Made by a program: the position numbers and the translations under genes
The notes under the pieces: model-generated
Database searches by the model: none
What the model saw: the letters and a program-made list of their open reading frames with translations, nothing else
Told to the model about the DNA's origin: nothing
Source: Lutimaribacter pacificus
GTDB lineage: Bacteria > Pseudomonadota > Alphaproteobacteria > Rhodobacterales > Rhodobacteraceae
DNA: 64,000 bases
NCBI RefSeq assembly: GCF_900142185.1
Contig: NZ_FQZZ01000003.1
Location: forward strand, 124,001-188,000
Reading direction: 5' to 3'
In this document: positions 40,988 to 49,786 of the stretch, piece after piece
How positions within the stretch are numbered: position 1 is the stretch's first letter
How the letters are laid out: the number at the start of each line of letters is the position of its first letter

Positions 40988-42242
40988 TTTCGGCCTCCCC
41001 GTTCGGTTTCACCCACCAGGTCTGGATGCAGTTGTTGTGATAGATCGAGTTCTCGCCGCGCACGTCGCGCAGCTGCGCCTTGCTGGGCTGGACATATCCG
41101 GTGTCGTCACGCGCGCGCGATTGCAGGAACATCTCTTCGCCGTTCCATTCGATATCGAGGTAGAACCGCGTCAGCGCCTTGGATTGCCCCGGCTGCGCCA
41201 GCCGCGCGGGCTGCCAGTTCATGCCACCGTCCAGCGACACGTCGACGCCGGTGATCGCACCGCGGCCCGACCAGGCAAGCCCCGTCACCACAAGCGGCCC
41301 GTGGCCGTGTTTGATCGGCGATTGCGGGCTGGGCGAGGTGACGACCGACTTGGCGTCCATCACCCAGGTCCATTTGCGGCTGGTGCCATTGGCCAGCGTG
41401 TCGGTATATTTCGAGGTCTCTTCGCGGCTTTCGATGGCCTGCGTCGTGACTTCGACGCGGCGCAGCCACTTGATCCACATGTTGCCTTCCCAGCCTGGCA
41501 CGACCAGGCGCACGGGATACCCATGTTCCTTGCGCAGCGCCTCGCCATTCGCCTTGAAGGCCACCAGCACGTCGTCCAGCGCCTTTTCCAGCGGGATCGA
41601 GCGACCGTTCGACGAGGCGTCGGCCCCTTCGACATAGACCCACTTGCCCTCGGTCTGCACGCCCGCCTCGTTCAGCAGGGTGCGCAGCGGCACGCCGGTA
41701 TATTCCATGTTGTGGATCATGCCATGGGTGAACTGTGCGCCGTTCAGCTGCGCGCCCGCCCATTCCATGCCGGTATTGGCCGCGCATTCGCAGAAATAGA
41801 CGTGGTTTTCGCGCGGGAACCGCTCCAGATCCTCGTAGGTGAAGATCAGCGGCGTATCCACCAGCCCGTTGATCATCAGGCGGTAATCGTCCTTGCGCAA
41901 CTCGATCGCGCCCGAATGGTGACGCTCGAACGCGCAGCCCTGCGGGGTGATCGTCCCGTCAAGCGCATGGATCGGGGTAAAGTTGATCGAGCTGATCGTA
42001 TCGGCGGTCAGCCATTCCACGTTGCGGCGGATCACGTCGCTTTCGTACTGGATCGGCAGGCCATAGGGCGTGGCGTCCACGCCGTCGCCCAGCCCGGTGG
42101 CCCAGTCCTGAACCTCGGTGATCAGCGGATCGGGTTCCGCGGCCCTGGCCGCGCTGGCCCCGAACACGGCACCGCCCGCCGCGATCGAGCCCTTCAGAAA
42201 GGCCCGCCGCGAGGGCGCCTTGCCTTTGAAGCTGGCTGTCAT
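40971..42242 (-). CDS. soxC: sulfane dehydrogenase molybdenum subunit SoxC
   Basis: A 423-residue periplasmic molybdopterin enzyme. A Tat signal SRRAFLKGSIAAGG gives export as a folded protein with cofactor. The sulfite-oxidase fold follows, with the cysteine that binds molybdenum in FCECAANTG. SoxCD together remove six electrons per sulfane sulfur, so thiosulfate is fully oxidised to sulfate instead of leaving stored sulfur. Start at 42242 has a strong GGAGG. It overlaps soxD. Confidence 0.96.
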   Translation of the reverse strand: MTASFKGKAPSRRAFLKGSIAAGGAVFGASAARAAEPDPLITEVQDWATGLGDGVDATPYGLPIQYESDVIRRNVEWLTADTISSINFTPIHALDGTITPQGCAFERHHSGAIELRKDDYRLMINGLVDTPLIFTYEDLERFPRENHVYFCECAANTGMEWAGAQLNGAQFTHGMIHNMEYTGVPLRTLLNEAGVQTEGKWVYVEGADASSNGRSIPLEKALDDVLVAFKANGEALRKEHGYPVRLVVPGWEGNMWIKWLRRVEVTTQAIESREETSKYTDTLANGTSRKWTWVMDAKSVVTSPSPQSPIKHGHGPLVVTGLAWSGRGAITGVDVSLDGGMNWQPARLAQPGQSKALTRFYLDIEWNGEEMFLQSRARDDTGYVQPSKAQLRDVRGENSIYHNNCIQTWWVKPNGEAENVEVS

Positions 42243-42318
42243 CTTACTCTCGCCTCCTGTTTCGTTTCCGGCCCCGGCACGCGCACCGGCCGGCCAAAAG
42301 GTTTGGGGTGGGCGGGGG

Positions 42319-44016
42319 TCAGAGCCCCTCGACCACGACACTGTTGTTGGGCGCGACCGTCACGGTGCCCAGTTTGCGGACATGGCTTTCGACCACGTCC
42401 CAGATCTGCGGCCCCTCGGTGCCTTCGTTGACGCTGGCCCAGCCGGCGACGACGTAATTCTTCGCCGGGTCGATCGCCTCGCCCGTCTTCAGCAGCGTCA
42501 TGTCGCTGATGCGCTCGCCCTGCGGCTTCGAGATGTCGATGCGATAGCCCATGCCGCCGATGCGGACCATGTCGCCACCCTGCTGGTAATAGGGGTCGGG
42601 GTTGAAGATGTTGTCGGCCACGTCCTCGAGGATCACCTTGATGAACTCGCCGGTCATCTCGGAGCGATACGCCTTGCCATAGGTCATCGAGGTGACGTTC
42701 CAGATGTCCTCGCGGGTGATGTCGTCGCCGGGGATCAGCGACGGACCCCAGCGCACGCCGGGCGACATGGCGATATCGGCCTCGCGTTCGCTCAGCAGCG
42801 CGTCGCAGATCAGGTCGTCCCACGAGCCGTTGAAATTGCCCCGCCGATAAAGCAACGAGTCGGTCTGGCCGATCACCTCTTCCAGTTCGGCCTTGAAGGG
42901 CGCGCGCTGGTCGTCGATCAGCGCGGCGACCTCGGCATCGGGGGCGATCACGTCCGAGAAGATCGGGATCAGCTTGTGGCGGAAGCCCATCATGCGGCCG
43001 TCGCGCACATCCAGGTCGACGCGGCTGACGAATTTTCCGTTCGAACCCGAGGCCACGATGATCGTGTCGCCCACCAGCACCGGCTCGGGCAGCGCGTCAT
43101 GGGTGTGACCCGACAGGATCACGTCGATGCCGGTGACGACGCCGGCCATCTTCTTGTCCACGTCAAAGCCGTTATGGCTGAGCACGACAACCAGGTCGGC
43201 GCCCTGCCCGCGCACCTCGTCCACCATCGACTGCATGTGTTCGTCGCGGATACCGAAGCTGTATTCGGGGAACATCCAGCCCGGGTTGGCGATCGGCATG
43301 TAGGGAAAGGCCTGGCCGATCACCGCGATCTTCGCACCGCCGCGTTCGAAGAACTGGTAGGGGGCGAAATCCTCGGCCGGTTCGTCCCATTCGGCGTCAA
43401 ATATGTTCTGGCCAAGCGCCGCGAAGGGCAGATCGCCCACGATCTCGCGCACGCGATCCGAGCCCAGCGTGAACTCCCAGTGGAAGGTCATCGCGTCGGG
43501 TTTGAGCGCGTTCATCACGTTGACCATGTCCTGCCCCTGCGTCTGGTAGCAGGTGTAAGAGCCATGCCAGGTGTCGCCGCCATCCAGCAGGATCGCGTCG
43601 GGACGGTCGGCGCGGATCGCGTTGATGACCGTGGCCACGCGATCCAGGCCGCCGACCTTGCCGTAAGCCTGGGCCAGCGACGAGAAATCGTTGTAGGTCA
43701 GAGCGTAATGGCTGGGGCTGCCATCCGCGATGCCGTAAAGCTTGCGGAAATCGGCCCCCGTGACATGCGGCACAGCCCCCTTGTTGTTGCCGACGCCGAT
43801 ATTCACCTCGGGTTCGCGGAAATAGATCGGCTTGAGCTGGGCGTGAATGTCCGTGATGTGGATAAGCGAGACATTGCCAAACGTGTCGAACTGCAAAAGC
43901 TGGTCCTGCGTCAGGCTTTGCTGCGCGGCAAGGCGGGCCCAGTTGCCAAAGCCCGATGCGCCGACCAGGGCCGATGCGGCCATCGAAACCTGAAGGAAAT
44001 CGCGGCGGGAGATCAT
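42319..44016 (-). CDS. soxB: thiosulfohydrolase SoxB
   Basis: A 565-residue dimanganese hydrolase that cuts the sulfate group from the SoxY-bound intermediate. A Tat signal ISRRDFLQVSMAASALVG opens the protein. Metal ligands of the metallophosphatase core appear in ITDIHAQL, DGGDTWHGS, SHNGFDVDKK and SGHTHD. Start MISRRDFLQ at 44016 is preferred; a longer frame starts at 44052. It is about 120 bases downstream of soxA. Confidence 0.96.
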   Translation of the reverse strand: MISRRDFLQVSMAASALVGASGFGNWARLAAQQSLTQDQLLQFDTFGNVSLIHITDIHAQLKPIYFREPEVNIGVGNNKGAVPHVTGADFRKLYGIADGSPSHYALTYNDFSSLAQAYGKVGGLDRVATVINAIRADRPDAILLDGGDTWHGSYTCYQTQGQDMVNVMNALKPDAMTFHWEFTLGSDRVREIVGDLPFAALGQNIFDAEWDEPAEDFAPYQFFERGGAKIAVIGQAFPYMPIANPGWMFPEYSFGIRDEHMQSMVDEVRGQGADLVVVLSHNGFDVDKKMAGVVTGIDVILSGHTHDALPEPVLVGDTIIVASGSNGKFVSRVDLDVRDGRMMGFRHKLIPIFSDVIAPDAEVAALIDDQRAPFKAELEEVIGQTDSLLYRRGNFNGSWDDLICDALLSEREADIAMSPGVRWGPSLIPGDDITREDIWNVTSMTYGKAYRSEMTGEFIKVILEDVADNIFNPDPYYQQGGDMVRIGGMGYRIDISKPQGERISDMTLLKTGEAIDPAKNYVVAGWASVNEGTEGPQIWDVVESHVRKLGTVTVAPNNSVVVEGL

Positions 44017-44137
44017 GGGAGCGTGTCTCACTTCTTCACTGTCACTCTGCACAGGTTCGATACATGCGCATATGTGAATGGGTTGTTAAGGACAAACCCC
44101 GCGCCCGGCATGTCGGCCAGACGCGGGGTTCGGTGGT

Positions 44138-44992
44138 TTAGTTACGAACCGAAGGCCCTTCGACCGACAGGCCGTTGCCGCGCGACGCGACATACAGTTC
44201 CAGCGCCACGAATTCGGGGCTGCCGGGCGCGAAGGATTCGGCACGGGTGTCGCGGATACAGCCGAAGAAACGGCCATGCACGGTGTTCAGCCTGGCGTTC
44301 TTCAGGCGATAGGTCGGGAACCCGTTGACCTGGCCCTGGCTCAGGTGGTCGGCGCGGATCATGTTGCCGTAGTTCTCTTCATGGCAGGACGCGCAGGACA
44401 GGTCGAGCTGCCCGAAGCGGGTGTAATACATCTCCTTGCCCTGCTCCCAGGTCTCGGCAACCGGGCCGTCGATGGCCACGTTCACCGGCATGCCGCGGGA
44501 CTGAACGGCGATCAGCGCCTCCATCGCGGCCATCGGGCCGCTGTCGTACTTGTACGCCTCGGCGCCCATGTTCTCGGTCCGGCAGTGGTTGATCTGCATC
44601 GCCAGGGTGCGCACCTCGCCGGCCTCTTCGTTCCATTTCGGATAGACCGCGCGCACGCCCTTCATGCTGTCCTCGGCGCTTTCGTGGCACGACGCGCAGG
44701 ACTTGCCCTCGGTGCCTTCGACCGTGTCCCACGCCACCATGGCGTCCTCGACCGCCAGCATACCGGGGTTGTCGAAATCGTCCATTTCCATGGCTTGCGT
44801 GTCGTCGTTGCGGAAGTGCCAGCCCGACATGATCTCGGGCAGCAGGCTGTCCTCGAGATGCGCGGGCAACGGCGCCTTGGTGACCATCTCTTCGCCGTTG
44901 ATGGTCAGCGTGTCGTCATCCGGGTCTGCAAATGTCAGCGCCGGTGCCGCAACCATCAATGCCGCGATGGCTGTCAGTGCCTTGAATTTCAT
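44138..44992 (-). CDS. soxA: SoxA, diheme c-type cytochrome of SoxAX
   Basis: A 284-residue periplasmic cytochrome that, with SoxX, joins thiosulfate to the SoxY cysteine. The signal peptide ends near residue 22. Two haem sites are Cys99/Cys102/His103 and Cys200/Cys203/His204, both read SCASCH, making this the diheme type. The conserved distal ligand is Cys245 in FGCIRDTRAE. The start has GGGAGG upstream. Confidence 0.96.
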   Translation of the reverse strand: MKFKALTAIAALMVAAPALTFADPDDDTLTINGEEMVTKAPLPAHLEDSLLPEIMSGWHFRNDDTQAMEMDDFDNPGMLAVEDAMVAWDTVEGTEGKSCASCHESAEDSMKGVRAVYPKWNEEAGEVRTLAMQINHCRTENMGAEAYKYDSGPMAAMEALIAVQSRGMPVNVAIDGPVAETWEQGKEMYYTRFGQLDLSCASCHEENYGNMIRADHLSQGQVNGFPTYRLKNARLNTVHGRFFGCIRDTRAESFAPGSPEFVALELYVASRGNGLSVEGPSVRN

Positions 44993-45059
44993 TAAGCGTC
45001 CTCCCTTTGGCGGGCCCTGCCCCCGGTTTCTTCCGGGGACAGGCCGCCTGTCGTTTTTA

Positions 45060-45389
45060 TTATCCGATCGCAACCGACTTGACGTCCTCGTAGACCGAGC
45101 CGTCGTCGTCGTACCAGGTGAACTTGAGGTCACCGGCCTCGGGGATCGTGGCCTCGAACTCGAAATACGGGTTGGTCGAGATCGCCGGCTCCATCTTGAC
45201 GTCGATCACGGACGTGCCGTTGAACTCGCAGGTGAAGCGATTGATGATCGAACGCGGGATGACCGAGCCATCCTTGTTCTTGCGCTGACCCGATTCCATC
45301 TTGTGGCTGATCAGGGTCTTGATCGTGACGACTTCGCCGGCCGAAGCACTCTTCGGGGCCTTGACGCGGGGTTTAACACCGTCTGCCAT
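45060..45389 (-). CDS. soxZ: SoxZ, thiosulfate-carrier scaffold
   Basis: A 109-residue beta-sandwich protein that forms the carrier complex SoxYZ. Family hallmarks are GEVVTIKTLISHKMESGQR and FTWYDDDGSVYE. It has no signal; it is exported with SoxY by the Tat system through complex formation. It follows soxY by 25 bases. Confidence 0.96.
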   Translation of the reverse strand: MADGVKPRVKAPKSASAGEVVTIKTLISHKMESGQRKNKDGSVIPRSIINRFTCEFNGTSVIDVKMEPAISTNPYFEFEATIPEAGDLKFTWYDDDGSVYEDVKSVAIG

Positions 45390-45414
45390 GTTCTTGTCTC
45401 CTTGGTTTTCCCGA

Positions 45415-45831
45415 TCAGCCGCCGCAGCCGCCGATGGTCACTTTGACGTTCTTGGTGGCCTTGGCAAAGCTGCCGTCGGCCATCTTGGCGATGGCCACGA
45501 CATCCTGCGTGCCGGCCAGGCGGATACGGGTCGAGGCCGTGGTGCTGCCCGCCAGCTCGCCATAGGTGAAGGTGGCGACGCCCGGGGTCGGGTTGCCCAT
45601 CGCCAGCAGCATGATGGCGCTCGCGCCCTCGGCCGAAACGCCGATCGGAACGGTGTTGCCGTTCTCGGCGATTTCCGGGGCGTCCAGGGTCACACCGCCC
45701 TCGGCGACGTCCGCACCGCCAGTGAAGGCGGCGATGGCCTCCTCACCGGCCGCATTCACGCGGAACGGCAGGACGGTCAGGGCAACAGCACCGGCGCCCA
45801 GGGCCAGCGTATCGCGACGTGTAAGGTCCAT
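45415..45831 (-). CDS. soxY: SoxY, sulfur-carrier protein
   Basis: A 138-residue carrier to which sulfur substrates are covalently joined. A Tat signal (TRRDTLALGAGAVAL) precedes it, and the extreme C-terminus is the functional GGCGG swinging arm with the reactive cysteine next to the end. All the Sox enzymes act on this arm. It partners SoxZ. Confidence 0.97.
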   Translation of the reverse strand: MDLTRRDTLALGAGAVALTVLPFRVNAAGEEAIAAFTGGADVAEGGVTLDAPEIAENGNTVPIGVSAEGASAIMLLAMGNPTPGVATFTYGELAGSTTASTRIRLAGTQDVVAIAKMADGSFAKATKNVKVTIGGCGG

Positions 45832-45867
45832 TTCTCTACTCCTCAGTTTGTTCTCCTGCGCGCCCCG

Positions 45868-46347
45868 TCACTCTTCCTTCAGAGTGCCCAGGAACGCGAT
45901 GACGTCCTCGACCTGCTGCGCGGTCAGCAGCGGGCCGAACGAATCGTCCGCGGCCTTGCCGGTATAGGCATTGCCGGGGCGGGTGAATCCGTCGACCTTG
46001 TAATAGGCGGGCATCACCGTGCCCTCATAGGTCTTCTTGGCGTTCACGAGGATGCCGCGCAGCTCGGCCTCGTTCCAGCGATCCGCCACACCGTCGAGGC
46101 TGGGGCCGACATTGCCGAGGAACTGCGCATATTCCAGCACGTTGGCCTGGTGACAGGCGACGCAATTGCCAAGGCCGCGGTTCGTCATGACCTTCTCACC
46201 CTCGGCGGGATCGCCCGGCTGACCCGTCAGCGAGGTCGCCACGGCGCCGTATTCGTCGAATTCCACATCGCCCGGTGCAACGGCATCCGCCGCCGCCGCC
46301 ACGCCCGCGACCAGCGTCGCCGCCAGTGTCAGTGTTGCAAGCTTCAT
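45868..46347 (-). CDS. soxX: SoxX, monoheme c-type cytochrome of SoxAX
   Basis: A 159-residue exported cytochrome, the partner of SoxA. The signal peptide ends at about residue 20. The single haem site is Cys62/Cys65/His66 (NCVACHQ), with a Met ligand in GTVMPAYY. Ribosome site GGGAGG precedes the ATG at 46347. It is the first gene after the soxW/soxX operator gap and starts the structural operon. Confidence 0.95.
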   Translation of the reverse strand: MKLATLTLAATLVAGVAAAADAVAPGDVEFDEYGAVATSLTGQPGDPAEGEKVMTNRGLGNCVACHQANVLEYAQFLGNVGPSLDGVADRWNEAELRGILVNAKKTYEGTVMPAYYKVDGFTRPGNAYTGKAADDSFGPLLTAQQVEDVIAFLGTLKEE

Positions 46348-46436
46348 GATTCCTCCCATGGATTCAGCTCTTGTATCTCTTGTGACCGAGTTGGCTCAGT
46401 ATACCGTAGTTCACCGGGCCACCCGTTTGCAACATC

Positions 46437-46456
46437 AAATTCACGATTATGAATTT
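46437..46456. promoter_or_regulatory. SoxR/SqrR-type operator in the soxW-soxX gap
   Basis: AAATTCA-CGATTA-TGAATTT is a perfect inverted repeat. Its core is ATTC-N8-GAAT, the consensus described for SqrR/BigR-type ArsR repressors. It lies about 90 bases upstream of the soxX start, near a TATACT (46398-46403, minus strand) that could be a -10. This is the place where SoxR operators are known in related sox loci. Confidence 0.75.
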
Positions 46457-46476
46457 TTGATTTTCACCCAACGCGA

Positions 46477-47055
46477 TCAATCGTTGCTTTTCTGCTGGCG
46501 TTCTTGAATTTTTCTTGCGTGGTAACGCTGGAAATCCTCGTCGTTATCAAGCTCATAGAGTTTCTCGTTCACCCAGACGAACATATCATACGTGGTCTGT
46601 TCGCCAAAGGCGCCGGGCATGATCGCAACGGCGGCATCCCTGACCGACACGTCCTGCGGCACCTCTTCGGGCAGGAAGATCACCGTGGGGGTAAAGAGAA
46701 TCCCCCATTTGCGCGCCGCCGCCTTCTCGCTCAGCGCCTCGCCATCGGTGTCCACCATCTCGGTGTCGCCATGCAGGTTGATCTGAACGACAAAGAAATT
46801 CTCGCCGATATAAGAGGATATCTCCTCACGAGGATAGATTTCCTCGTGCATCTTCTTGCAATAGATGCAGCCGCGCTGCTCGACCATCAGCACCAGGCGC
46901 TTGCCCTCGGCATTGGCCTCGGCCAGATCCTCCTGCAGGTCCTTGAAGGTGTCGCGCATCCAGGGCTCCTTGTGCAGCCCGTCATCGCCGACCGGTGCCG
47001 CCATCACCGGCAGCGCGAACAGAACGGCCCAAAACCCAGCAATCAGTTTCTTCAT
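46477..47055 (-). CDS. soxW: periplasmic thioredoxin SoxW
   Basis: A 192-residue thioredoxin-like protein, exported by a signal peptide (residues 1-20). Its active site is Cys63-Ile-Tyr-Cys66 (RGCIYCKKMHEE). It probably receives electrons from SoxV and keeps the SoxY swinging-arm cysteine reduced. It follows soxV by 22 bases. Confidence 0.93.
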   Translation of the reverse strand: MKKLIAGFWAVLFALPVMAAPVGDDGLHKEPWMRDTFKDLQEDLAEANAEGKRLVLMVEQRGCIYCKKMHEEIYPREEISSYIGENFFVVQINLHGDTEMVDTDGEALSEKAAARKWGILFTPTVIFLPEEVPQDVSVRDAAVAIMPGAFGEQTTYDMFVWVNEKLYELDNDEDFQRYHARKIQERQQKSND

Positions 47056-47077
47056 GTCATCCTCCCAGTTGGCTCCG

Positions 47078-47818
47078 TCACCCGATTCGCGAGAACACGG
47101 GGAAAACCTCGATCATCCAGTTTGCAATCTCGTTGATCGTGCCCGTTGCGATCAGGATCGCGAACACGACCAGCATGACACCCAGCGCCTTTTCGACATA
47201 GGGCTGGTATTTGCGGTTACGCTGCACCCAGTTCAGGAACGGCCGCGCGAATATCGCGGCGACGACGAAGGGGGCGGTCATGCCGATCCCGAACAGCCCC
47301 AGCAACAGCCCGCCGCGCCAGACCTCGCCCATGCCGCTGGCGATCATCAGGATCGTCGCCAGCACAGGGCCGACGCAGGCGCTCCACCCGAAGCCGAAGG
47401 CCAGGCCCATGACATAGGCCCCGATCACCGAACTTGGGTCCATCTTCGATTCCATCCGCGCCTCGCGGTACAGGATGCCGATCCGTATGATGCCCAGGAA
47501 ATGCAACCCGAACACAAAGATCAGCCCCGCCGCAACATAGCGCAGAACGTCGAACCAGTCGCGGAAGACCTGCCCAAGCGCCGTCGCGCCCATCCCCATC
47601 AGCATGAAGATGCTGGTCACGCCCAGCGCGAAGAACACCGCCGACAGGAACAGCCGGCGCTGCGCCCCCGGCGCGATCCCGCCCTCGCCCTCGCCGCGCA
47701 GCTCGGCCATCGACAGGCCGGCCATGTAGCTTAGGTAGAAGGGCACCATGGGCAGGATACAAGGGGTGAAGAAGGCAAGAAACCCGGCAAGCGCCGCGCC
47801 GGCAAAGGTGACGTCCAT
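47078..47818 (-). CDS. soxV: SoxV, CcdA-like thiol transporter
   Basis: A 246-residue membrane protein of the CcdA/DsbD family with six hydrophobic segments. Reductant is passed across the membrane by two cysteines, in FTPCILPMVPFYLSY (segment 1) and WSACVGPVLATIL (segment 4). It feeds SoxW. The gene is divergent from soxS, with a 76-base operator region between the starts. Confidence 0.94.
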   Translation of the reverse strand: MDVTFAGAALAGFLAFFTPCILPMVPFYLSYMAGLSMAELRGEGEGGIAPGAQRRLFLSAVFFALGVTSIFMLMGMGATALGQVFRDWFDVLRYVAAGLIFVFGLHFLGIIRIGILYREARMESKMDPSSVIGAYVMGLAFGFGWSACVGPVLATILMIASGMGEVWRGGLLLGLFGIGMTAPFVVAAIFARPFLNWVQRNRKYQPYVEKALGVMLVVFAILIATGTINEIANWMIEVFPVFSRIG

Positions 47819-47835
47819 GTGACAATACGATCCCT

Positions 47836-47883
47836 TGTGAAATTCACATATTCAGATTATGTTTTGTATACCATCGTAGTCAA
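47836..47883. promoter_or_regulatory. divergent soxV/soxS promoters and SoxR operator region
   Basis: For soxV (minus strand): TTGACT (complement of 47878-47883), 16-base spacer, CATAAT (complement of 47856-47861). For soxS (plus): TTCACA at 47843-47848, 18-base spacer, TATACC at 47867-47872. The palindrome TGTGAA-A-TTCACA at 47836-47848 and a pair of ATTC half-sites overlap these elements, so a repressor bound here would block both genes. Confidence 0.65.
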
Positions 47884-47894
47884 TCGGAAGTTTC

Positions 47895-48263
47895 ATGATA
47901 ACCATCAGGATCGCCATCCTCTGTCTCGCGGCCGGCCTGGCGGCGGTGCCCGCCCTGGCGGCCGAGCTTATCATGGTCGAACGTGACGGTTGCCAATACT
48001 GCATCGCATGGAAGAAAGACATCGGCCCCGCCTATCCCAACACCGAGATGGGCCGGTACGCGCCGCTGCGCATGGTCGATATATCCGACGCCCCGCCCGA
48101 GGGCGTCGAATTTGCGTCGCGCGTGATCTTTACACCGACATTCGTTCTGGTTGAGGATGGCCGCGAACTGGGCCGGATCGAGGGACATCCGGGCGAAGAT
48201 TTCTTCTGGGGTCTGCTGCATCGCCTGCTGACCGGGAAGACAGGATATGACGGGCCCGGCTGA
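47895..48263 (+). CDS. soxS: SoxS, thioredoxin-like protein
   Basis: A 122-residue small exported thioredoxin-like protein. Signal peptide ends at residue 23; the active site is Cys33-Gln-Tyr-Cys36 (RDGCQYCIAWK). In related systems SoxS reactivates SoxYZ by reducing its cysteine. It is the first gene of the plus-strand arm, soxS-soxR-soxT. Confidence 0.92.
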   Translation: MITIRIAILCLAAGLAAVPALAAELIMVERDGCQYCIAWKKDIGPAYPNTEMGRYAPLRMVDISDAPPEGVEFASRVIFTPTFVLVEDGRELGRIEGHPGEDFFWGLLHRLLTGKTGYDGPG

Positions 48264-48352
48264 CCGCCCCTGGCCTGCATGTGCATGGGCCGGACCAGTC
48301 GCAAGAACAACGAAAGCCGCCATGGCAAGGCGGCCATCGGAGGGATGATGAC

Positions 48353-48682
48353 GTGACGTTGCCGGTATTCGACAAGGGCATCTCGGACGACGAGATGGAG
48401 CGCATCGTCGAGAACGCCACCCTGGCGTCCAACTTCCTCAAGGCCGTCAGCCACGAAGGCCGGCTGATGATCCTGTGCCATCTCGTCTCGGGCGAAAAAT
48501 CCGTTACCGAACTCGAAGACCTGCTGTCCGCCCGCCAGGCCGCGGTCAGCCAGCAATTGTCGCGCCTGCGGCTCGAAGGTCTGGTCATCCCCCGGCGCGA
48601 GGGCAAGGCGATCTATTACAGATTGGCAGACGATCGCCCGAAACGTATACTGGAGATGGTTTACGATCTCTTTTGCGAATGA
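48353..48682 (+). CDS. soxR: SoxR, two-cysteine ArsR-family repressor
   Basis: A 109-residue winged-helix repressor. The helix-turn-helix is at about residues 50-75 (SVTELEDLLSARQAAVSQQLSRLRLEG). Cys42 (LMILCHLV) and Cys108 (YDLFCE) match the redox pair of BigR/SqrR, which form a disulfide or polysulfide bridge in response to sulfide or polysulfide, releasing DNA. It starts with GTG at 48353 after GGAGGG; there is no in-frame ATG before it. It likely controls both divergent sox arms. Confidence 0.92.
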   Translation: MTLPVFDKGISDDEMERIVENATLASNFLKAVSHEGRLMILCHLVSGEKSVTELEDLLSARQAAVSQQLSRLRLEGLVIPRREGKAIYYRLADDRPKRILEMVYDLFCE

Positions 48683-48727
48683 CGCGAAACCGCCATTCGC
48701 CGGGGTCGGACCGGGGGAGGATTACGG

Positions 48728-49786
48728 ATGTTTGACTGGATCACGGACGAGGCGCTTGTCGCCCTGATCGGCATGGGCGGCGGCATCCTGCTGGGCCTGG
48801 CCGCACGGCTTGGCCGGTTCTGCACCCTCGGCGCGATCGAGGACATGCTCTATGGCGGGTCGGACCTGCGGATGCGGATGTGGGTTCTGGCCATCGGGGT
48901 GTCGGTGCTGGGCACCTTCGGGCTGGCCGCGGCGGGGCTGCTGGAACTGGAAACCTCCTATTACCTGTCGATCCGCTGGATGCCGCTTGCCGCGGTGCTG
49001 GGCGGGCTGATGTTCGGCTATGGCATGGCGCTGGCGGGCAATTGCGGCTTTGGCTCGATCGCACGGGCGGGCGGCGGCGATTTCCGCGCCTTCGTGATCG
49101 TGGTGATCATGGGCGTTTCGGCCTACCTGGTGCTGTCCGGCCCGCTGGCCATCCTGCGCGACTGGGCCTTTCCGCAGGCCGAGGTGGTGAACGACATGCC
49201 GCCGGGGCTTGCGCACCTGCTGCATCAATGGACCGGGCTGTCCGTGCCGCTGATCGGCCTGACAATCGGCGCCGCGATCACCGCGGGCGCGCTGTGGTCG
49301 CGCAGCTTCCTTGCCAGCCCGCGATCGGTCTTCTGGGCGGTGGTGGTAGGCGTGGCCGTTGTCAGCGGCTGGGCCGGCAGCTACTGGGTGGCGGCCAACG
49401 GCTTTACCCCCCTGCCCGTCGTCTCGCACAGCTTTTCCGCGCCGGTGGGCGAAACCCTGCTTTACGCCATGACCGGCTCGGCCCGCGCGCCCTCCTTCGC
49501 GGTGGGGTCGGTGACAGGCGTCGCGGTCGGCGCCTTCATCGGCTCGCTCATCAAGGGCCATTTCCGCTGGGAAGCCTGCGAAGACCCGCGCGAACTGCGC
49601 CGCCAGCTGGCCGGCGCGGCGCTGATGGGCGCGGGCGCGGTGATTGCGCTCGGCTGCACCATCGGGCAGGGCATCTCGGCCTTCTCGATGCTCGCCTTCT
49701 CGGCGCCGGTCGTGTTCCTGTCGATCATCGCCGGCGCGGCCTTCGGCCTGCGCCAGTTGATCGAAGGGTTCCAGCCCGCCGAATAG
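48728..49786 (+). CDS. soxT: SoxT, YeeE/YedE-family sulfur transporter
   Basis: A 352-residue polytopic membrane protein of the YeeE/YedE (TsuA) family, probably importing thiosulfate or other sulfur species. Transport cysteines appear in GNCGFGSIAR (near residue 104) and LGCTIGQGIS (near residue 315). About nine hydrophobic segments are visible. It follows soxR by 45 bases and ends the plus-strand arm. Confidence 0.9.
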   Translation: MFDWITDEALVALIGMGGGILLGLAARLGRFCTLGAIEDMLYGGSDLRMRMWVLAIGVSVLGTFGLAAAGLLELETSYYLSIRWMPLAAVLGGLMFGYGMALAGNCGFGSIARAGGGDFRAFVIVVIMGVSAYLVLSGPLAILRDWAFPQAEVVNDMPPGLAHLLHQWTGLSVPLIGLTIGAAITAGALWSRSFLASPRSVFWAVVVGVAVVSGWAGSYWVAANGFTPLPVVSHSFSAPVGETLLYAMTGSARAPSFAVGSVTGVAVGAFIGSLIKGHFRWEACEDPRELRRQLAGAALMGAGAVIALGCTIGQGISAFSMLAFSAPVVFLSIIAGAAFGLRQLIEGFQPAE

